A DNA stretch of 64,000 bases from Winogradskyella epiphytica (GTDB lineage: Bacteria; Bacteroidota; Bacteroidia; Flavobacteriales; Flavobacteriaceae). The translations under genes and the position numbers were made by a program. The first letter of the stretch is position 1; the number at the start of each line of letters is the position of its first letter. This document shows positions 8,127 to 17,101 of this stretch, one piece after another. The notes under the pieces were generated by a model. The model saw nothing but the letters and a program-made list of their open reading frames with translations. It did no database searches and was not told the DNA's origin. The stretch lies in contig NZ_QJTD01000001.1 of the NCBI RefSeq assembly GCF_003217215.1, positions 558,001 to 622,000 on the forward strand, read 5' to 3'.

Positions 8127-10385
8127 TTAAAACCAAAACCCAAGGTTAAAATACCAATAACCATCACCTGTATCTGGTGAGTAGCTGTATTTTCCTTCTA
8201 AAGGTCCCAAAAAGGTTTCTAAAGAGTAACCTATGGCATAGCCCGTATAATCTGGAGAAGAAAAAAATTGTCCGGTTTCAAACAAACCATCATCTATATT
8301 GGCAAAATTTGCTGCCAAAAGAATATGGTGCTTTTTAAAAACCTCATAATCCAAAGTTAGAGTCCCTCTTACAAAACTATCTCCTGTTAAGGATAAATAG
8401 TCGTATCCATAAAATGAATAAAAGTTATTTATAAAGTTAGCTCCGTAACCTCCAATAGCAAAGCCTAAAGCTTTTGTTGATTTATCACCAATTTTAAACC
8501 CACCATTTGCTTCCGTTTTTAAGGCCAACTTATCACTAAAACTAAACGCATATCCTATATCTGCTTTTGCTATTGAATACTCTTCAAAGTCGGCATTAAA
8601 ACTAGAAGCATTTAAATACAAATGAAAATAACCATTGAAATAAAATCCGCTTTTAGGAAAGTGAGCATTATCAAAATCGTCGAATTTTAAATTTCCAAAA
8701 ACACTATAATAGTCTGTATTTTCAAAAGTTACCTCATTACTCTGATTATCATCTACGATAGTTTCTGAGGTAATTTTTAAACGCTTATGCTCAATGCCTG
8801 CTCTAAGAGCAAAATCTTTTCTAAAAATGGTTTGCAAATACAATTGGTTTGTAAAATCTGACACCTCAGCATCTAGCTTATTTAAGCCTAATAGTATTGG
8901 TGAATCTTCCTCTAAGGCCAATAAGGGGTTTACATTTTTATTAAATTGATTATAACGTGATTTTAATCCGACACTGATATAAAAACCTTTATCAATAAAA
9001 TAGTCGAAATTATATCTAGAATTATCACCTAATATTAAATCTAAAGAGGCAATATCGTTATTGAATAATAATTTCTTTTTAGTAAGATTGGCGAGAATGG
9101 CACTTTTATAAAGTCCATCATAATGAAGTCCAAGTCTTAAAAAAGTAGAGGTTTCAGTCTCTTTTATTTCCCCTTTAAGGTTAAACTCATTTTCATCCTC
9201 TGTAGACTCCAATTGGTATCTAAACGTATCAAAATTATTGGTTGCAATAAGGTTGTTTACCCCTTGTTTAAAGTCTTGATAACTAATTTTTCTATCATCT
9301 TTTAATTTCAATCGCCCTATAAGGTAAGATCGTGTATAACGTTCATTCCCTTCAATACTCACTGCATTTATCTTTAAACTATCTAAAACTTGCGCTTCTG
9401 GTCGCTTAAAATCCCTAGGCTGTTGTTGTCTTACTTTTTGTAATTGTGTGAGTTCTGCTCTTGCAGCCTTTTCACCATTAGCAATAATATCTCCACCTTC
9501 ATCAAATGAAATCACCGAGAAATTAGTAATATCTGGTTTTATATAGATATCCGTCAATTCGGCCTTGCTTTTCATAGCATTTATGGTACGGAAATTACTA
9601 ATTTGCATCAATATATCAGGTGCCGACTTTAAAGACTCCCTATCTTTTAAAGCATCTTGTACATCAACACCTATTATTATATCCATACCCTTAGCGCGTA
9701 ACTCTTCTACCGGAAAATTATTAGTAACACCGCCATCAATTAAAATATTTCCATCTATAATCACAGGTTGAAATAAAGACGGTAAGGCACCACTTGCAGA
9801 AACCGCCTCAGCTAAACTCCCCTTGTCCATAATTAGGGACTCGCCAGTTTCAACATTTGTCGCCACGCAGAAAAATGGTATTGGCAGCTTTTCAAAATCA
9901 TTAATATCCTTCACAGGAAGCATTAATTGATATAGTAAATTGTAAACGTTTTGTCCACGAGATAAGGCTGATGGTAAAGAAATTTTAAATTTATCGAATG
10001 GTAAGGTAACTGCATATTTTTCCGCATTTTCTCGCTCATAAAACGATTTTGACGCTCTAGGAAAAGCATCATTGATTAACTCATTAAAATCTTGAGTTTG
10101 AAACAAGGCTTCCAACTGATTCCCTGAATATCCTGAAGCATACAAAGAACCAATAATGGCTCCCATACTTGTTCCAGCTACATAGTCTATTTTTAATCCT
10201 AAACTGTCTATAACCTTAAGCACACCAATATGAGCGAAACCTTTAGCTCCTCCTCCACTGAGCACTAATCCTACTTTTGGCTGAGGTTTCGTTTTCTCAT
10301 TTTGCGCATTCAGAGAAAAACCCACCATTAAAATTAAGACTATTGTAAGCGTATTGATTTTCATATTCGTTTTTACTCTCATCAT
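8127..10385 (-). CDS. Patatin-like phospholipase with POTRA and outer-membrane barrel (PlpD-like)
   Basis: A 752-residue type Vd autotransporter-like protein. After a signal peptide (ending FSLNAQ, about residue 28) comes the patatin lipase domain: oxyanion loop GGGAKG (44-49), catalytic Ser73 in GTSMG and the Asp of DGGVTNNFP (about 218). A POTRA-like region (NAVSIEGNERYTRSYLIG, about 340-410) follows, then a BamA-type barrel ending YWYFNLGFWF with a terminal Phe. The patatin domain is predicted to hydrolyse acyl lipids at the outer membrane. The start may be Met1 or Met8 (MKINTLTIV), which makes a more typical signal peptide. It lies 94 bp after uvrC on the same strand and may have its own promoter. 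Confidence 0.92.
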   Translation of the reverse strand: MMRVKTNMKINTLTIVLILMVGFSLNAQNEKTKPQPKVGLVLSGGGAKGFAHIGVLKVIDSLGLKIDYVAGTSMGAIIGSLYASGYSGNQLEALFQTQDFNELINDAFPRASKSFYERENAEKYAVTLPFDKFKISLPSALSRGQNVYNLLYQLMLPVKDINDFEKLPIPFFCVATNVETGESLIMDKGSLAEAVSASGALPSLFQPVIIDGNILIDGGVTNNFPVEELRAKGMDIIIGVDVQDALKDRESLKSAPDILMQISNFRTINAMKSKAELTDIYIKPDITNFSVISFDEGGDIIANGEKAARAELTQLQKVRQQQPRDFKRPEAQVLDSLKINAVSIEGNERYTRSYLIGRLKLKDDRKISYQDFKQGVNNLIATNNFDTFRYQLESTEDENEFNLKGEIKETETSTFLRLGLHYDGLYKSAILANLTKKKLLFNNDIASLDLILGDNSRYNFDYFIDKGFYISVGLKSRYNQFNKNVNPLLALEEDSPILLGLNKLDAEVSDFTNQLYLQTIFRKDFALRAGIEHKRLKITSETIVDDNQSNEVTFENTDYYSVFGNLKFDDFDNAHFPKSGFYFNGYFHLYLNASSFNADFEEYSIAKADIGYAFSFSDKLALKTEANGGFKIGDKSTKALGFAIGGYGANFINNFYSFYGYDYLSLTGDSFVRGTLTLDYEVFKKHHILLAANFANIDDGLFETGQFFSSPDYTGYAIGYSLETFLGPLEGKYSYSPDTGDGYWYFNLGFWF

Positions 10386-10479
10386 TTAATTTATAAAAAA
10401 AACAACTCTCACCTGTGTTTTCAGAATACAGTAAATTTAATGCATTTTATTGTTACTAATAATCAGTTCCTTTAGGAAT

Positions 10480-12273
10480 TTATTCTTTGTGATAGTAGTG
10501 ATAAACTTTATTTGCTCGAGATACCCCCACCACTGCCTCAAGTTCATCTAATTTTGCATTCGCAATCCGTTTTACGGTTTTGAATTCCTTCATTAAATTA
10601 ACTATGGTTTGCTCTCCAATTCCTGGAATATTTTCCAATTCTGTAGTTAAAGCACTTTTGCTTCTTCTGTTTCTATGATGCTCAATCCCGAAACGATGGG
10701 CTTCGTTTCTCAATTGCTGAATAATCTTTAAGGTTTCACTTTTCTTATCTAAATACAATGGAATTGGATCATCAGGATAAAACAATTCTTCCAAACGTTT
10801 TGCAATACCAATTATGGCGATTTCCTGTCTTAAACCAAGTACATCTAAACTTTTTAAAGCTGAAGACAACTGCCCTTTTCCTCCATCGATAATTATCAAT
10901 TGTGGCAAAGGCTCATCCTCTTCTAACAATCGTTTATAGCGTCTATACACCACCTCTTCCATCGATGCGAAATCATCGGGACCCTCAACCGTTTTTATAT
11001 TAAAATGACGGTAATCTTTTTTGCTTGGTTTTCCATTTTTGAATACCACACAAGCGGCAACAGGATTGGTTCCTTGAATATTGGAGTTATCAAAACATTC
11101 AATATGTCTTGGCTCTTCAGATAAACGTAAATCGGCTTTCATTTGGGCCATTATTCTATTGGCATGTCGATCTGGGTCTACAATCTTTATCTGTTTCAAC
11201 TTATCCATTCGGTAATATTTTGCATTACGTATAGATAAGTCTAAAATATTCTTTTTATCACCTAATTTTGGAACAGTTATCTTAATATCTTCTCCCAAAT
11301 TCACCTTAAAAGGCACGTACACTTCTTTTGAATTTGAATTAAATCGCTGCCTAATCTCGGTAATGGCCAACTCTAATAATTCCGTGTCGGTTTCTTGTAG
11401 TTTTTTCTTTAACTCCAAAGTATGCGACCTAATAATTGAGCCGTAACTCAATTGTAAAAAATTGATATAAGCATAGGTTTCATCACTGACAATAGAGAAG
11501 ACATCGACATTGCTAATTTTAGGGTTTACAATTGTCGATTTGGCTTGGTAGTTTTCTAAGACCTCTAATTTTTCCTTTATTTTCTGAGCGTCTTCAAACT
11601 GCATAGCTTCTGCATGATCCTTCATTTGTTGTCTAAATTGCTGAAGGGAATCTTTAAAATTTCCCTTTAGAATTTCTCTAATAGCAGAGATATGCGCTTG
11701 GTATTCGTCTTCTGTTTCGTAACCCTCACAAGCACCTTTACAATTACCTAAATGATATTCTAAACAGACTTTGTATTTTCCTGCTTCAATCTTGGATTCT
11801 GACAAATCATAATTACAAGTACGTAACTGATACAAACCTTTTATCAACCCTAATAGCGTTTTGACGGTTTTCATGCTTGTATAAGGACCAAAGTACTCTG
11901 AGCCATCTTTAATCACCCTTCTTGTAGGAAATACGCGTGGAAATCTTTCCTTCTTAATACAAATCCAAGGATACGATTTATCATCTTTTAATAAGACATT
12001 GTATTTAGGCTTGTATTTCTTAATGAGGTTGTTTTCAAGTAATAGCGCATCATTTTCAGTTTCGACTACAATATGTTTAACTGAAGCGATATTTTTTACC
12101 AAGACGCGCGTTTTACCATAATCGTGATGCTTGGTAAAATAACTACTCACTCGTTTTTTTATATCTTTGGCTTTGCCGACGTATATTAAACGTTCATCCT
12201 CATCAAAATACTGATACACTCCAGGCTGATGTGGAAGGGTTTTTATCTGTATGTCTAGGTTCGATTTCGGCAT
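10480..12273 (-). CDS. uvrC: Excinuclease ABC subunit C
   Basis: Nucleotide excision repair endonuclease that makes both incisions with UvrA and UvrB. It has 597 residues, the usual length. Domains in order: GIY-YIG nuclease (GVYQYFDEDERLIYVGKAKD, residues 18-37), a Cys cluster near 155-180, a UVR motif (about 205-240), the RNase H-like second nuclease with HIECFDNSNIQGTNPVAACV (about 388-407), and a C-terminal helix-hairpin-helix pair (ENIPGIGEQT). A TACCTTTG -7 box is read on the minus strand at 12286-12279, only a few bases before the ATG, so transcripts could be nearly leaderless. It is divergent from the protease/rimK operon. Confidence 0.97.
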   Translation of the reverse strand: MPKSNLDIQIKTLPHQPGVYQYFDEDERLIYVGKAKDIKKRVSSYFTKHHDYGKTRVLVKNIASVKHIVVETENDALLLENNLIKKYKPKYNVLLKDDKSYPWICIKKERFPRVFPTRRVIKDGSEYFGPYTSMKTVKTLLGLIKGLYQLRTCNYDLSESKIEAGKYKVCLEYHLGNCKGACEGYETEDEYQAHISAIREILKGNFKDSLQQFRQQMKDHAEAMQFEDAQKIKEKLEVLENYQAKSTIVNPKISNVDVFSIVSDETYAYINFLQLSYGSIIRSHTLELKKKLQETDTELLELAITEIRQRFNSNSKEVYVPFKVNLGEDIKITVPKLGDKKNILDLSIRNAKYYRMDKLKQIKIVDPDRHANRIMAQMKADLRLSEEPRHIECFDNSNIQGTNPVAACVVFKNGKPSKKDYRHFNIKTVEGPDDFASMEEVVYRRYKRLLEEDEPLPQLIIIDGGKGQLSSALKSLDVLGLRQEIAIIGIAKRLEELFYPDDPIPLYLDKKSETLKIIQQLRNEAHRFGIEHHRNRRSKSALTTELENIPGIGEQTIVNLMKEFKTVKRIANAKLDELEAVVGVSRANKVYHYYHKE

Positions 12274-12360
12274 TTAATCAAAGGTAATAATTCGGTCATT
12301 TATTCCTGTCTTTTAAATGGACTTTATGATTACCTTGCGCCTCTTTTTTAAAAACAATTT

Positions 12361-12786
12361 ATGACTAAAAAGATTTTGGGTCGAGTAGATAAAATCGACT
12401 TTCCCGAATTAAAGCTTTACACAATAGATGTAAAAATGGACACAGGAGCCTATACTTCTGCTATACATTGCTCTAAAATTAGAGAAGAAAACAACAAACT
12501 GTATTGTATTTTTGAAAGTAAAGGGCATCCTAACTTTAAAAGTGATGAGGTTGTTTTTGATAATTATACATATACAGATGTAAAAAGTAGTAATGGCTAT
12601 AAAGAAAACCGTTATAAAATTAAAACTACCGTTGTTTTCTTTGAAAAAACTTATAAGATTAACTTAACTTTAAGCACAAGAGACGATATGAAATTTCCTG
12701 TCTTAATTGGACGTCAATTTTTAAGTAAAAAATTCCTAGTCGATGTCGATCTTGAAAATCAATCCTTTAATCAAATAAATAAATGA
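12361..12786 (+). CDS. Retropepsin-like RimB/ATP-dependent zinc protease family protein
   Basis: A 141-residue protein of the family often labelled putative ATP-dependent zinc protease (PF05618), now viewed as retropepsin-like. The active-site signature is D27-T28-G29 ([16 protein letters not shown]), followed by the hydrophobic flap and PVLIGRQFL near residue 115, as in single-domain aspartic proteases that work as dimers. In Pseudomonas a relative, RimB, is reported to trim glutamates that RimK adds to ribosomal protein S6. Here the stop overlaps the rimK start (ATGA at 12783), so the two are translationally coupled. The role as eraser of RimK modification is an inference from family and linkage. 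Confidence 0.85.
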   Translation: MTKKILGRVDKIDFPELKLYTIDVKMDTGAYTSAIHCSKIREENNKLYCIFESKGHPNFKSDEVVFDNYTYTDVKSSNGYKENRYKIKTTVVFFEKTYKINLTLSTRDDMKFPVLIGRQFLSKKFLVDVDLENQSFNQINK

Positions 12787-13667
12787 ACATAGTAATTCTT
12801 TCTCGCAATCCTGAACTTTATTCTACTCAACGTCTTGTTGAAGAAGCAGAAAATAGAGGTCATAAGGTCGAAATTATAGATCCTTTAAAATGCGATATTA
12901 TTATAGAAAGAGAAAAACCAACCATCTATTATAAGAATCGCTATTTAGATTATGTCGATGCGATTATCCCAAGGATTGGTGCGTCCATAACCTTTTATGG
13001 TTGTGCTGTAGTTAGACAGTTTGAAGAAATGGGTGTTTTTACAATTGCACCTTCAGATGCTATTACACGTTCTAGAGACAAATTGCGAAGCTTACAGCGC
13101 TTAAGCAAAGCCGGAATTGGGATGCCTAAAACGGTATTTACAAACTATTCACGTGATGTTGAAGAAGTCATAGAACATGTTGGTGGTACTCCCGTAATTA
13201 TAAAATTACTTGAAGGTACTCAAGGTCTTGGAGTGGTTTTAGCCGAAACTAAAAATGCAGCCGAATCTGTATTAGAAGCCTTTAATGGTTTACAGGCTAG
13301 AGTGATTGTTCAAGAGTATATTAAAGAAGCTAAAGGTGCCGATTTAAGAGCTTTGGTTGTAGATGGCCAAGTGGTTGGTGCTATGAAACGTCAAGGTAAA
13401 GAAGGTGAGTTTCGTTCAAATTTACATAGAGGCGGATCGGCCACTATCTTTAAATTAAGCGAGGACGAGTTGAAATTAGCCATGAATGCAGCAAAGGTTT
13501 TAAAATTACCGGTTTGCGGTGTAGACATGTTACAATCTGAACGTGGTCCTTTATTATTAGAAGTTAACTCTACGCCAGGTTTAGAAGGTATTGAAGGTGC
13601 TACTCAAAAAAATATTGCGAAAGCAATCATTACTTTTATAGAACGTAATAAAAAAGAGAAATCTTAA
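12783..13667 (+). CDS. rimK: RimK, ATP-grasp S6 L-glutamate ligase
   Basis: ATP-grasp ligase of 294 residues that adds glutamates to the C-terminus of ribosomal protein S6 in other bacteria. The N-terminal preATP-grasp region holds [20 protein letters not shown] (about 61-80). ATP-grasp elements are [19 protein letters not shown] (about 137-155), [20 protein letters not shown] (about 177-196) and the metal-binding [18 protein letters not shown] (about 256-273). It overlaps the preceding protease by 4 bp and is followed after 80 bp by an aspartoacylase-like gene. The order protease, ligase, deacylase suggests a modification module. Confidence 0.95.
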   Translation: MNIVILSRNPELYSTQRLVEEAENRGHKVEIIDPLKCDIIIEREKPTIYYKNRYLDYVDAIIPRIGASITFYGCAVVRQFEEMGVFTIAPSDAITRSRDKLRSLQRLSKAGIGMPKTVFTNYSRDVEEVIEHVGGTPVIIKLLEGTQGLGVVLAETKNAAESVLEAFNGLQARVIVQEYIKEAKGADLRALVVDGQVVGAMKRQGKEGEFRSNLHRGGSATIFKLSEDELKLAMNAAKVLKLPVCGVDMLQSERGPLLLEVNSTPGLEGIEGATQKNIAKAIITFIERNKKEKS

Positions 13668-13747
13668 GTTTAGCACAAGTCTTTAATGCCTTGAACTATC
13701 TGAAGTAATACCAAACAAAACCTGATTTATTAATAATCGGAACATAT

Positions 13748-14716
13748 ATGATTGAAAACGACGTACTACATATTTTAGGTAAAAAAGTTGGTCTTGGACA
13801 AAGCGCTACAGTAAGTTTCAATGTTGCCAAATTACATACCCAAAACACGATTGATGTTCCTGTTATTATTGAGAGATCGAAAAAACCTGGTCCCATCGTA
13901 TTAATTACAGCAGGTATTCATGGCGACGAAATTAATGGTGTTGAAATTGTAAGACAGATCATTTCTAAAGGCATCAATAAACCGAAGCGTGGTACTATAA
14001 TCTGTATTCCGGTTATTAATGTATTTGGATTCATTCATATGGATCGTGAATTTCCAGACGGACGCGATTTAAACCGTGTATTTCCAGGAATAAAAGGTGG
14101 CTCATTGGCTAGTAGAGTAGCCTTTAAATTAGTCACAGAAATTTTACCTCATGCCGATTTAGTTTTAGACTTTCATACGGGTGGTGCAGATCGGTTTAAT
14201 GCGGCTCAAATTAGAATTATTAAGGGGGAAAAATCCTTATATGAATTAGCGAAAATCTTTGGCGCTCCTTTCGTTTATTATTCTAAAAATTTAAATAAAT
14301 CTTTCAGGAATACCTGTCATAAATTAGGAATTCCTATTCTTTTGTTTGAAGGCGGAAAATCTTTCAATATAGATAGTAATATTACAAATACAGCAGTAAA
14401 TGGTGCCAAACGTGTTTTGCATCATTTAGATATGTTGAATCGAAAATTCAAAGTATCAGAACCAAAAAAGGAATGCGTTTATATTGCCGACAGTAAATGG
14501 ATACGTGCGAAATATTCAGGAATGTTTAAAGCAACCGTAAAGATTAATGCTGAAGTAAAAAAAGGAGATGTTTTAGGAAATATCACAGACCCTTATGGTA
14601 GCTTTAATCATTTTGTAAAAGCACCTAATAATGGTTATATTTTCAATATAAATGAATCGCCAATTATCTATCAAGGTGATGCTATTTTCCATATCACTAC
14701 AAAGTTGAAGGAATGA
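13748..14716 (+). CDS. Succinylglutamate desuccinylase/aspartoacylase family protein
   Basis: A 322-residue zinc carboxypeptidase-like (M14-related) protein of PF04952. Zinc motif HGDE is at AGIHGDEINGVEI (H57, E60), and the second region is VLDFHTGG with the third His ligand (about residue 142). The Arg-containing GRDLNRVFPG (about 104-113) is typical. The C-terminal region (about 240-320) is a beta-rich domain that closes the active site. Family members cleave amide bonds of acidic N-acyl amino acids. It sits 80 bp after rimK and overlaps the next gene by 4 bp, so it probably belongs to the operon. Its substrate is unknown; an acidic peptide or glutamyl product is possible. Confidence 0.88.
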   Translation: MIENDVLHILGKKVGLGQSATVSFNVAKLHTQNTIDVPVIIERSKKPGPIVLITAGIHGDEINGVEIVRQIISKGINKPKRGTIICIPVINVFGFIHMDREFPDGRDLNRVFPGIKGGSLASRVAFKLVTEILPHADLVLDFHTGGADRFNAAQIRIIKGEKSLYELAKIFGAPFVYYSKNLNKSFRNTCHKLGIPILLFEGGKSFNIDSNITNTAVNGAKRVLHHLDMLNRKFKVSEPKKECVYIADSKWIRAKYSGMFKATVKINAEVKKGDVLGNITDPYGSFNHFVKAPNNGYIFNINESPIIYQGDAIFHITTKLKE

Positions 14717-15276
14717 CAAAATCAGAACTACGACAGAAATACAAACAGCTTAGAAAAGAACTTAGCGACCATCAAGTTGAAGACTTTAGTTTAGAGATTG
14801 CGAATCAACTATTGAAAATGGCTATTTGGGACAAATCCTTTTATCATATTTTTTTATCTATTGAAGAGCAAAAAGAAATCAATACGGACTATATTCTGAA
14901 TATTCTAGCCGGAAAAGACAAAAACATTGTCATATCTAAAAGTCATATTCAAGATTATAGTATGACGCATTACTTGTTAACTGACAATACCACACTTAAA
15001 AAAAGCAAGTATAATGTTCCTGAGCCTGTAGATGGAATCGAGATTCAGCCATCTCAATTAGATGTCGTATTTATTCCGCTTTTAGCCTATGATCAATCAG
15101 GAAATAGAGTTGGCTATGGTAAAGGATTTTACGATCGATTTTTAGCGCAGTGCAAACCGGAAACTTTAAAAATTGGCTTATCATTTTTTGATGCTGAAAC
15201 AGATACTTTTGAAACTTCAGAAAATGATATCAAGTTGGACTATTGTGTGACTCCGACTCAAGTGATTCAGTTTTAG
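14713..15276 (+). CDS. fau: 5-Formyltetrahydrofolate cyclo-ligase
   Basis: ATP-dependent enzyme of 187 residues that converts 5-formyl-THF to 5,10-methenyl-THF. The family pattern is clear: KSELRQKYKQLRKELS at the N-terminus, VPEPVDG in the middle, and the conserved VFIPLLAYDQSGNRVGYGKG followed by FYDRFL, with the nucleotide-binding GYGKGFYD. The ATG overlaps the upstream stop (ATGA). The 3' end overlaps the convergent lspA gene by 47 bp, so both stop codons lie inside the opposing gene. Its folate role has no obvious link to the rimK module. Confidence 0.92.
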   Translation: MTKSELRQKYKQLRKELSDHQVEDFSLEIANQLLKMAIWDKSFYHIFLSIEEQKEINTDYILNILAGKDKNIVISKSHIQDYSMTHYLLTDNTTLKKSKYNVPEPVDGIEIQPSQLDVVFIPLLAYDQSGNRVGYGKGFYDRFLAQCKPETLKIGLSFFDAETDTFETSENDIKLDYCVTPTQVIQF

Positions 15277-15895
15277 GCGTATCTTCAAATACCTTATTAT
15301 TAAATACAATTAAAATTCCAATACCTGTGCTAATAGCCACATCTGCTACATTGAAAACAGGATCAAAGAAAGAAAAGTATCTACCACCAATTAATGGGAT
15401 ATGATCTGGAATTAATCCACTCCAAATTGGAAAATGAAGCATATCAACTACGCTGCCATGAAACACACCAGCATATCCTCCGTCTTCTGGTAAAAATGTA
15501 GCGACTTGCATGGAGCTATCACTAAACAAAATGCCATAAAAAACCGAATCTATAATATTTCCTAAGGCGCCTGCAAAAATCAAAGCAATAGCGAAAACTA
15601 AAATTTTAGAATTCTTCTTCTTTGTAGCATTAACTAACCAAATACCAATTCCGATTACAGCGATGATTCTAAAAAGTGTCAGAATCAACTTCGCCAATTG
15701 ATCTGAAACAGACGGAATAAAATCACTCAGTTTCGTCCCCCAAGCCATGCCATCATTTTCTATAAAGGCAATCTTAAACCACGAAAACACAGTAACATCC
15801 TCACCTAATTGAAAATGTGTTTTAATATAAATTTTACTGACTTGATCTATCAGTAGAATTATAAATATAAGAAGTGTTGCTTTTTTTAAGGACAT
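15230..15895 (-). CDS. lspA: Lipoprotein signal peptidase (signal peptidase II)
   Basis: Inner-membrane aspartic peptidase that removes signal peptides from diacylglyceryl-modified prolipoproteins. The 221 residues show four hydrophobic segments. Catalytic aspartates lie in ALGNIIDSVFYG (about residue 117) and FNVADVAISTG (about 188). Other conserved parts are FSWFKIAFIENDGMAWG near residue 50. The C-terminal tail (about 25 residues, Ser- and Glu-rich) is encoded in the stretch that overlaps the convergent folate gene. It lies 66 bp after the adhesin-like gene on the same strand. Confidence 0.94.
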   Translation of the reverse strand: MSLKKATLLIFIILLIDQVSKIYIKTHFQLGEDVTVFSWFKIAFIENDGMAWGTKLSDFIPSVSDQLAKLILTLFRIIAVIGIGIWLVNATKKKNSKILVFAIALIFAGALGNIIDSVFYGILFSDSSMQVATFLPEDGGYAGVFHGSVVDMLHFPIWSGLIPDHIPLIGGRYFSFFDPVFNVADVAISTGIGILIVFNNKVFEDTPKTESLESESHNSPT

Positions 15896-15961
15896 ACTAT
15901 TTCCCTCGAAAGTGAGAACCTATTTTGGTTAGAACCTGATATAAGAAGCAAAAATAATGGT

Positions 15962-16594
15962 TTAATATCGCTTTTCAACAGTTATATCGCCATTTATAGA
16001 GGTCAAGGTCCAGGTTGAGGCTGACTTAGGGAAATAATCGACAACAACATTGCCATTATTGGACAGCGCATCTATAACACCACTATTAGTTTCAACCTTA
16101 ATGTCTCCATCAATGGTATTAATGAGAGCTGATTTTGTTTCACCATCGACACGGCAATGACCTTGTAATAATTCGACATAAAGAGAACTAAAGTCACCTT
16201 CAAGATTCACAGAACCGATATCACTAGTTATAAACACGTCTAAATGTTGTGGAATTTCTAATTGTAAAGTTGCAGCAATCACTTTATGTGCATTTCGCTT
16301 ATCGTCTGGGATGACGTCGAATGAAAAACGTTCTAAACTTAGATTAAGAGTAGTGTTTTCTTCTTTTATGTCAACTTGAAACTCGTTTTGATATTCGCCA
16401 TCTAGAACAGAAATTATTTTAATCTGATTAGAATTTGAGCTAGAAACAGAGATTGAAAATATTTGATTTCCATTGATAGAAATACGCTCAATATGTTCAG
16501 CGGATAAATGAGTTACCAGTTTATTTTGGGAGATGGTTTCGATTGAAAACATGATAAAGAGCAGAAACAAAAAAGACCTTTTAAGTAGGGACAA
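15962..16594 (-). CDS. DUF4097-like exported beta-solenoid protein, TTG start likely
   Basis: Small exported protein of about 210 residues with the stacked beta pattern of putative auto-adhesin/DUF4097-like proteins (segments ITSDIGSVNLEG, INTIDGDIKVET, LTSINGDITVEKRY). The in-frame ATG at 16672 would read through two terminator hairpins and add 26 residues that look unlike a signal peptide, so I prefer TTG at 16594. That gives SLLKRSFLFLLFIMFS ending in ETISQ before the mature QNKLV. ATG at 16546 would lose most of the signal. It sits between the DksA-like gene and lspA, which are often neighbours. Function is unknown; cell-surface or cell-envelope location is inferred. Confidence 0.7.
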   Translation of the reverse strand: MSLLKRSFLFLLFIMFSIETISQNKLVTHLSAEHIERISINGNQIFSISVSSSNSNQIKIISVLDGEYQNEFQVDIKEENTTLNLSLERFSFDVIPDDKRNAHKVIAATLQLEIPQHLDVFITSDIGSVNLEGDFSSLYVELLQGHCRVDGETKSALINTIDGDIKVETNSGVIDALSNNGNVVVDYFPKSASTWTLTSINGDITVEKRY

Positions 16595-16606
16595 CCTAAA
16601 AGATCT
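16573..16606 (-). terminator. Second terminator-like hairpin after the DksA-like gene
   Basis: On the minus strand AGATCTTTTA pairs with TAAAAGGTCT (one G-U pair) and is followed by six T. It overlaps the probable 5' end of the next gene, including the TTG start at 16594 in the loop, so it may also act as an attenuator. Confidence 0.65.
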
Positions 16607-16620
16607 ATTAGTGTTATAAC

Positions 16621-16655
16621 AAAAAGCCTTGGAGAATAAACACCAAGGCTTTATG
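16621..16655 (-). terminator. Terminator after the DksA-like gene
   Basis: On the minus strand AAAGCCTTGG pairs perfectly with CCAAGGCTTT around a loop of ten bases, followed by five T. It begins about 57 bp after the DksA-like stop codon. Confidence 0.88.
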
Positions 16656-16711
16656 TTTTTATATGTTTTCAAAATGACATCTCAATTTTGAGATTCCTGG
16701 TGTATCAGGAA

Positions 16712-17095
16712 TTATTGTTGCATATTTTTAGCTTCAATACTCAATGTAGCATGAGGAACTAACTTTAAACGTTCTTTGTTTATTAGTTTTCCAGTCACAC
16801 GACAAATACCATACGTTTTATTCTCAATACGAATAATAGCATTCTTTAAATCTCTGATAAACTTTTCCTGACGAATAGCTAAAGCCGAATTTGCTTCCTT
16901 ACTCATAGTTGCACTTCCTTCTTCAAAAGCTTTGAATGTTGGTGATGTATCATCGGTACCATTGTCATGGTCATTCATATATGCACTTTGAATAAGCTCT
17001 AAATCATGCTCTGCCTTCTTAATCTTCTCTAAAATCAGGCCTCTGAATTCCTCTAAATCCTTATCGGAATACCTGTGGTTCATTTCTGTTGTCAT
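16712..17095 (-). CDS. TraR/DksA-like regulator without the zinc cysteines
   Basis: A 127-residue coiled-coil protein of the DksA/TraR superfamily. The N-terminal half is helical (YSDKDLEEFRGLILEKIKKA), and the C-terminal segment reads YGICRVTGKLINKERLKLVP then HATLSIEAK. In classical DksA this region carries CxxC-x17-CxxC, but here only one Cys (in GICR) remains, so a structural zinc is unlikely. This form is common in Bacteroidota. DksA proteins bind in the RNA polymerase secondary channel and alter promoter response to ppGpp; the same role here is inferred. It begins 6 bp after ileS on the same strand and is followed by two terminators. Confidence 0.88.
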   Translation of the reverse strand: MTTEMNHRYSDKDLEEFRGLILEKIKKAEHDLELIQSAYMNDHDNGTDDTSPTFKAFEEGSATMSKEANSALAIRQEKFIRDLKNAIIRIENKTYGICRVTGKLINKERLKLVPHATLSIEAKNMQQ

Positions 17096-17101
17096 AATAT
17101 A

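Noticed and set aside
16595..16672. ATG start at 16672 for the exported protein
   Set aside because: This stretch encodes a terminator hairpin of the preceding gene and gives a non-signal N-terminus.
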